Assembly: GCA_027576995.1 (NCBI GenBank)
Contig: JANBQC010000662.1
Span: 1-14,683, forward strand
Reading direction: 5' to 3'
DNA length: 14,683 nt
DNA from: Dimargaris cristalligena
Lineage: Eukaryota > Kickxellomycota > Dimargaritomycetes > Dimargaritales > Dimargaritaceae
In this document: in pieces, positions 8,875 to 14,683 of the stretch
How positions within the stretch are numbered: the stretch's first letter is position 1
Layout of the letters: each line of letters opens with the position of its first letter
The notes under the pieces: model-generated
The model's database searches: none
Told to the model about the DNA's origin: nothing
What the model saw: only the letters and a program-made list of their open reading frames with translations
Position numbers and translations under genes: made by a program

Positions 8875-9898
8875 TTCGTCTTCATCTCCTTCTCCCACAT
8901 TTATAAATTCCTGATAGCCGCCTGCCCTGCAGGGCGGGTTCTTGTCGCGCCTGTTTTTTTGTTTATTTTTTGCAAATTAGGCACAAGGTTCCTCTCTATG
9001 TATGTTTATTTATACCCTAAATAATTCTATTAAATCAATTAGTACTAGCGTTCAAGGACTGTGTTTTTAAGTGGAGTTCGTAGTACCCAGCGGCTGTAAC
9101 TATCCTAATTACTGGTATTTGGGATGAACTGTGCCTGATCTTAACACTGATATACAGGAGCTGTCACACAGAGTGATATCAAGGCATTAGTTGATAAAGG
9201 GTGCCCCACATTTCATTCGATATGTATTGCTACTTGTCCAATCTACCGAACTATTGTGCCAATTGAATGTCTCTTGGCCCACTCATCTTGATGCTCTTTT
9301 GGAGAGTTTGGCGAGTAGATAGGCCTCCAAAGGGACTAAGTTTGCTTATAATATGGCCTCTGAGAGACAGTATAAGAAGTAATCGACGCAATAAAGTAGG
9401 GATGCAGTTCTTTTTATTTATGGCGACCACGGACAAAGCTTTGGGTGAGATGGGAAAAAGGCTCCGAATAAGCCCCTTATTTGGGATGTAGGATTATATT
9501 AATTATTATGTAGGCCCAAGGTTTAAGGCGCCCTGTTTCGCCAAGCGGTTGACGAACCTGCTCTTGATTACTGAGAAATAGGCTATGAGGTAGCCAACAA
9601 CCCCTGCGCCATGAATAATGGAGAGGGGTTTAGCAGGCACAGCTACAGTTTAGGGCGGACCATTATGCAAGCGGGGTAGGTGCACCGCGGTTCAATAGAT
9701 GAGCTTTGCGCGAATTGGGCCAGGCCACCCACCCAAAGTCCCTGTTGGATGGGAACCACACCCAGAATATTAGGGGGTTAGTCCATCACCTTACACTTCT
9801 TTACCACCAATACCTTGAATTCCTTCTACTCCGTACTTCAGTCATTGACCCCCCATTGCGCACACTCCTTTACTAGTCATCATCCCTTTATTCTACCC
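8875..9898. other. RPB3 3' region and GTB1 promoter
   Basis: This 1-kb spacer has no gene I recognise. Near the RPB3 end there is a GC-rich hairpin (8921-8938) followed by T-rich sequence. The last 100 bases before GTB1 are pyrimidine-rich on the plus strand, as in other promoters of this window. The in-frame stretch 9815-9898 directly upstream of the GTB1 start could be read as an N-terminal extension but is best seen as leader. Confidence 0.5.
8921..8938 (+). other. GC-rich hairpin in the RPB3 3' region
   Basis: The arms CCTGCCC and GGGCGGG pair over seven positions (one G-T wobble) around a TGCA loop, 47 bases past the RPB3 stop. Runs of T follow within 20-30 bases. It could affect 3'-end formation or be chance. 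Confidence 0.6.
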
Positions 9899-12550
9899 AT
9901 GGACTGGTCAACCCGTTCCCGCTCTGTGCGACTGTCGCCCGCCACTCTCCTGGCGGCCCTACTGGTCGTAGGCGCCTGGTCGGAAATGGCATCCACGGAG
10001 GTGGTCACTGGACCGACGGTCAATCTCAACCAAAAGCCCTCCACTCCTCTGTACGGCGTACCTCCCGAATTACGGGCCCTTTACACCCCTGGCCAGTCGC
10101 CGGCCTTATTTACCTGCCTCGATGGCTCCAAGTCCATTCCCTTTACCCGGGTCAATAACAACTATTGCGACTGTCCCGACGGTTCCGACGAACCTGGCAC
10201 GTCCGCCTGTTCAAACGGCCATTTTTATTGCGCCAATGCAGGCCACCGACCGGCCCTTATCCGGTCCAGCCAGGTCAACGACGGCATCTGCGACCCGGAA
10301 TGCTGCGATGGCTCCGATGAATACAACGGACTGGCCCGGTGTTCAAATCGATGTGCGGATGCGCACGTCGAGTACCAGAAGGAACTGGACCAGCAGCAGG
10401 CAAATCGGCGCCATACCAGTGATTTAAAGGCCGCGTACATTCGGGACGGTCAGCAAATGATTCAGGATATGGATCGCCGAATTGGCGAGTTCCGAACCCA
10501 GGTGGCCGACCAGGAACGCGCAGTGGCCCGTTTACAGCGGATTAACCAGATTATCCGGGAAAACCACGAATTCTCGGAAAATGAACGTAAATTCCGGGCC
10601 CGACCGGGTACGACACTGGCGCAAGAAGTCCAATATGTCGTGCCCCGCATGGTCGAGGCCCTTACCCTCCGTGAGCAGCAAGTGGAAAAACTCGTTATTA
10701 TTCTTAACCAACTCAAAACGGGCCACAATCCTAATTATCATGATATGGCGGTCAAGCGCGCCATTGAACGGTATGATCGGTTCGTTAGTCAAAACCCACA
10801 ATATCATAGCCAAGGGGAGTCGGGCTCCGAACAGGTGATACTTGAAATATCGGACAATGAAACGGACGCATGGGATGTTCAAACCGAGCACCTTATCCAG
10901 CTGACCGAGGATGTGGTGGCTGTGGAGGAAGAACGTATTGCCGCTGAAACGGCCGCAAACGAGGCTTCCGTCGATAAAAAGGCATCCCTAGCCAAGGGTC
11001 TGACTGTCTGGGGAGTACCTATCGGCCTTTCCTTCCTTTGTAAGTCTCCCATATATATTTACCTACCATGCCTTTGGCAATTCCCGACAATTCCTCAATG
11101 TGCTGTTTTTATCATCCTTCTTATTGTGTTAACCACCCTCGTACATCCCGGTCACGATCCTTACAACCATGCATATATATAGGCGATTCGTTTAACCAGG
11201 GTATCCAGCGTCTTCGAACCACCTATACTTCCGTGGTTGGTAAGTCATCGTCTGCGCCATCATCGCAAGGTACCGCCGCTACCAGATATACGGGAAGTGA
11301 TGCCGACCTTCCCAATGACCTTTTCTTTGACAATCTCGACAAGTATAACCAACTACTGATCGATGCGGAATCCAGCCTGCGATCTCTGCAGTCGGAGCTG
11401 GAAATCACGGAACACAAGCGGACTAAGGACTACGGCCCGAATGGCGAGTACGGCAAGATTGCCAATGAGTGCCTTCGCATCGATTCCGGCACGTAAGTTA
11501 ATCCATTAGTTTGCATTTGGAATACTTGAGAGAACCACTGGGTTGAAGTAAATTTCATGAGATTATCCTGGCCAACCCTTTAAATACCACGATATTCCCG
11601 CTATATTGGTTAAGTGGGCTGTCGCAGCGTTTGTGTTGCCTTGGTTATCACTCCCTCCCCTCACCACGCTTCCGTTTGTCTACATTTGTTATTCTCATAT
11701 ATATATATGCCATAGGTTCACTTACACGGTATGCCTCTACGGCACTGTTACCCAACGAGACCGTAATGCCTATCATACGGTGACTATTGGGTAAGTTTTG
11801 GGATTCATTTAGAACCAGCTACACCAGACCTCTACCACTGATTACTGATTGACCTTCTCCAATATTATCTATTGATGGTAATTCGTTTCTTAGGGTCTTC
11901 AACGATCACTAATCACTACTTTGACTTTGACTTTGAATTGCCACTTGTCATCCCACTCTCAACAGCAATTTCCAACACTGGGGCATCTCCACCAATGATC
12001 CCTCGGATCCCCGGTTTTATCGCGAACAGCTGTACGGCGGCGGACAGCAATGTTGGGGTGGTCCCCAGCGCTCGGCTCATGTAAGTCAAGCGATTATAAT
12101 CATATAATTACTATACACAAACCGTTCCTAGAGGATATAGAGGAAAGGGACGGCGAAGTGAGGCATCGCACCATCATCCACAGTGTTGGGCTGTGTAATT
12201 CAATGTTTTATATTCCTTTTACCATTCATTAGTGTCATTATCTGGTTTACCACAATGCTTGACAGTTTCAGAAGCACCTTCATAGTCGCTTAGTTGCTCC
12301 ATTGACCTACTGCGATTTCAATATATTTGTATAAGTTACTAACAATCAGTCTTATTATACTCATCCTTGTAACTTACAGGTATTCTTCGAGTGTGGTGCG
12401 GAAAACAAACTCCTCGAGGTGTCCGAGCCTAGCACCTGTGAATATCACCTTAGGGTCATGTCCCCAGCGGCGTGCGATGTGCTTCCCGCTGATGGCACTG
12501 AACCAGCAATCGCTGTAGAAACTATTCCCCATCACCACCAGGAATTCTAA
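9899..12550 (+). CDS. GTB1: glucosidase II beta subunit (PRKCSH/Gtb1)
   Basis: Five exons (9899-11039, 11183-11492, 11716-11790, 11966-12080, 12380-12550) encode 603 residues. This is the ER-lumenal regulatory subunit of glucosidase II, which trims glucose from N-glycans during calnexin-cycle folding; the MRH domain binds mannose and presents the glycan to the alpha subunit. Seen here: a signal peptide (1-30, hydrophobic core 15-28); the paired Cys-rich LDLa-like repeats (73-155) with [10 protein letters not shown] and [13 protein letters not shown] that bind calcium; a long charged coiled coil (155-300); a second helix with the GPNGEYGKI block (465-473); and a C-terminal MRH domain (484-570). 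The MRH ligand residues are present as Q497, R544, E563 and Y569, with C490, C538, C552 and C567. The tail reads HQEF instead of HDEL. All four junctions keep phase and give the expected family sequence. The start at 9899 gives a canonical signal peptide; the in-frame ATG at 9815 would put 28 extra residues before it. Confidence 0.94.
11040..11182 (+). other. GTB1 intron 1
   Basis: This 143-base intron has a GTAAGT donor and a TATATAG acceptor. The junction makes a TGC codon (C381). It is open in the reading frame of exon 1 until the TAG of the acceptor itself, so retention would extend the protein with a hydrophobic tail and end it before the MRH domain. Confidence 0.85.
11493..11715 (+). 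other. GTB1 intron 2
   Basis: This 223-base intron runs from GTAAGT to CCATAG and restores an ACG threonine codon (T484) at the start of the MRH domain. An alternating A/T run lies about 10 bases before the acceptor. Confidence 0.92.
11791..11965 (+). other. GTB1 intron 3
   Basis: This 175-base intron runs from GTAAGT to CAACAG. The junction restores glycine 509 and the GNFQHWG segment expected in the MRH domain. An earlier TTCTTAG at about 11893 would lead to a stop within six codons, so it is unlikely to be the main acceptor. A tandem TTTGAC/CTTTGA repeat lies at about 11919-11940. Confidence 0.92.
12081..12379 (+). other. GTB1 intron 4
   Basis: This 299-base intron runs from CAT|GTAAGT to CTTACAG in phase 0. 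It joins the RSAH end of exon 4 to the VFFECGAEN start of exon 5, completing the MRH domain. Confidence 0.92.
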
Positions 12551-13286
12551 ATACGGGTGTTTTATATTATTTATTTGTTTTCATCTGGAGCTATATTCTC
12601 GTACACACGCCTACGTATGTCTGTACTTGTTTTCGTGGTCCGATGAATTACATGTTTCGACTATGTCAGTGGTTTCGGCTGCATTTAGATAAAGTCGACT
12701 TTTTAGCATCAGTGGTGTGTAGGCCATAGTTGCAATGGTTCAGAGTATGGGCATACAGCCCTTAGTTGGTCCCAGTCGTCAGAATCCCTTATGGGCGGAC
12801 CCGACCTATCGGTGACCACGGCCACTGCCAATTATTTGATACCGTATTCAAGACTCACCACCCTATACTCATTCAATGGCGTTTTAAATAGGAACTCGTA
12901 AATCGCGACTAGTAGATGCACTTGGCGTGGTTGCTCCAGAGGGACCTTATGCCAGAATACAGCGAAGGTAGATATATTGTCAATACCCTTGCAACTCGTG
13001 TATAGCCCATACGGGAGAGGTCTAATGCAGCTATAAAGCGAATAACTACGTCGAAATTAGGGTTATTTTGATGCCAAACTAATATTTTCACCAGTTAAAT
13101 AACCAAGCGGTACTTCTTACCATAGGGTAAACTCTTAGTTATTGGGGGCATTGGTACGGCTAACTAACTGAGGGCTGATCGTGGGATTCGGGTTGGCTTT
13201 ATATAGGTGAGTAGACTAAGAATACAAACGTAGAATACACCCACAATTTGTTGAAAAATGTTACCAGATGACAAAATATAATGAGA

Positions 13287-13373
13287 CGGTGTCCCCCTTT
13301 TAGAGGGGACCCCGCCTTTATTGTCCAACGACAATAGATCAATATAGGGTCGGTCGGCCTTACAGACCACCCT
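13287..13373. other. cluster of three adjacent hairpins
   Basis: Hairpin 1 (13287-13314): GTCCCC pairs with GGGGAC around an 8-base loop, with three more pairs beyond one mismatch. Hairpin 2 (13319-13336): TATTGTC pairs perfectly with GACAATA around CAAC. Hairpin 3 (13346-13373): AGGGT and GGTC pair with GACC and ACCCT with one bulged C and a 9-base loop. Their orientation as RNA is unknown, and no known RNA family was recognised. Confidence 0.55.
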
Positions 13374-13512
13374 CTTTCCCTTATCTTTTCTCTTTTTTTG
13401 TTAGGGTTCTCCCACCCTCACCGCCTACCCCACGCCTGCACTCTCCCTTTGCTGCGCGCGAGTTTTCTCTTTTCTCTTTTTTCCTTTTATTACCTTTTTC
13501 TCTTTTTCCGAT
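13371..13512 (+). promoter_or_regulatory. pyrimidine-rich tract, possible promoter or leader
   Basis: A long C/T-rich stretch with a run of seven T's (13392-13398) resembles the tracts before other starts in this window, but no convincing coding sequence follows on the plus strand. It might instead belong with the adjacent hairpins, with the T-run as a polymerase III-like stop. Confidence 0.35.
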
Positions 13513-14529
13513 ATCTTAGCAACCAGTCTACTGGTCCTCACTTATTATGTATCGAAATTAGTACAATAAATTGTCGTGCAGGCAATAATGACTGAATTGC
13601 TGTCGCATAAAATCGGTGGTAGGTTGGTGTCACACTATTATAAAAGAAAAAAGGGAGTAGCTATTGGTTGGCTAGCTCTAGAAATGGGTCTCCTATAGAA
13701 TAATATCGAGTTATCCGAAACGCCCACCTAGGGCAACGAAAACTGATATTGGAAACAAACTGTCGTCGAAAATAATACTGATGTATATACCAGTAAGCCC
13801 GAAATATAAGTATAGGCTATACTGTGTGTTGGATAGGCCGTTAAAAAAGATCAGTGAATAGTGAAGGAGGGCACTAGTGAGGCACTGGCTTTGAAAAATT
13901 GACATTGTTCTATATACACCAACCAAACTATTTAATGAAGGATAGCATCTTATTATATGTATTATTGTAGTAAACACCACTTACTAACCACCTTAGCCTC
14001 CCTGGGTACTTGGATTGGTATATCCCCCTGAATAATGGCAATGGGAGTATCAGCCATCTTGCAACAAATACTATAAAAACTAAATGAACAGCTAAACAAT
14101 CAATCACACCATCACCATAACTCCAAGCCACTTTAAGCCACTATCCTGTTTGATAAACTACAATGAATGGCATAAGCAGCATGGATAAAATATTATCTGG
14201 GGCTACATTATTACCAAAAACTCTTCTAATCAACTCCCTTGATCCCATTGCAATTAGATATAAATACTGGCCACCCACAACCTTGAACATAATAGGATAA
14301 CAATATTGTCACCTGGGTTAACCACTCTTAGTCCATCAAAAGTCCCAATGATAGGTTTTTAATGGTAGACGGGGCTTGGACTTGGCCAAGTGGGTCCTAG
14401 TGCTAGATAGGGGTACAGTACTAACTAATAAAGGCTACTAGAATTCAGGTGTAAAGAACTGAAATCAAATCCTTGAAAACTAACCTTTATTTGAAAAAAT
14501 AGATAATAAGAAGGGAAAGGTGAGAATAG

Positions 14530-14571
14530 ACTTACCATCCTAAGAGGTGGCAGCAAGGGGGTGTATTTATA
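14530..14571 (-). promoter_or_regulatory. TATA box with ATG and splice donor on the minus strand
   Basis: On the minus strand TATAAATA (14571-14564) is followed after 25 bases by GGATG|GTAAGT, with the ATG at 14538-14536 and the donor at 14535-14530. The sequence upstream is pyrimidine-rich. This fits the 5' end of a minus-strand gene whose first intron follows the start codon or lies in its leader. No downstream exon could be confirmed. Confidence 0.4.
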
Positions 14572-14683
14572 CTCAAAAGGGGAAGCCTAAATGAAAAGAT
14601 AGATGTATAATAGAGAAAGGGAGAGAAGGTCCCAGAATATTGGATGACTAAGCAGAGGGAAAGGGAGGGGAGTTCCCAGATAA

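Larger units (their letters stand above)
12551..14683. other. gene-poor right end
   Basis: This is about 2.1 kb with no recognisable gene. Minus-strand open stretches at 12909-13091, 13164-13370, 13711-13980 and 13928-14131 are AT-rich, lack family motifs and look random. Three consecutive hairpins (13287-13373) are followed by a pyrimidine tract. Near the right edge, purine-rich sequence on the plus strand (pyrimidine-rich on the minus strand) with TATAAATA at 14571-14564 looks like a minus-strand promoter. Confidence 0.5.

Noticed and set aside
9525..9600. CGCCAAGCGGT, resembling a tRNA A box
   Set aside because: No matching B box or T arm follows at the right distance and no cloverleaf can be drawn.
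9815..9898. N-terminal extension of GTB1 from an earlier in-frame ATG
   Set aside because: It would place 28 residues before a canonical signal peptide; starting at 9899 gives the expected ER-targeting N-terminus.
13711..14131. Minus-strand frames of 67-89 codons in the right end
   Set aside because: AT-rich, hydrophobic by composition, no recognised motif and no promoter or splice context.

Overview
The window reads as nuclear DNA of a fungus. All six recognisable genes are eukaryotic housekeeping genes, four of them are split by introns with GTAAGT-like donors and CAG/TAG acceptors, and two families (NCE101, PPN2-type phosphatase) point to fungi. Some genes keep long single exons while others carry introns of about 140-300 bp. 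That mix, with GC-richer exons set in AT-rich spacers, suggests an early-diverging (non-Dikarya) lineage, but this placement is inference only.

Layout: a gene-poor left end (1-919) leads to a plus-strand NCE101-type membrane microprotein (920-1114). Four minus-strand genes follow: LSM6 (1567-2109, one intron), a membrane-anchored PPN2-like metallophosphatase (2681-4068, one intron), the spliceosomal cyclophilin PPIL4/Cyp6 (4850-6457, intronless) and a 78-residue LYR-motif mitochondrial protein (6990-7405, one intron). A shared promoter region of about 575 bp separates the LYR gene from the divergent RNA polymerase II subunit gene RPB3 (7981-8874, intronless). About 1 kb further on is GTB1, the glucosidase II beta subunit (9899-12550, five exons, 603 residues). 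The last 2.1 kb (12551-14683) is AT-rich and has no gene I can recognise. It holds a cluster of three hairpins next to a pyrimidine tract, and a TATA box followed by ATG and a perfect splice donor on the minus strand near the right edge.

The genes do not form a pathway. LSM6, PPIL4 and RPB3 act in RNA synthesis and splicing. GTB1 acts in ER glycoprotein folding, the PPN2-like enzyme in phosphate or vacuolar metabolism, and the LYR protein in mitochondrial assembly. No mobile element, CRISPR array, rRNA or tRNA was found, and no clear novel multigene system is visible. The most useful leads are the atypical HQEF tail of GTB1, a fully open GTB1 intron whose retention would give a membrane-tailed, lectin-less form, and the three-hairpin cluster at 13287-13373.
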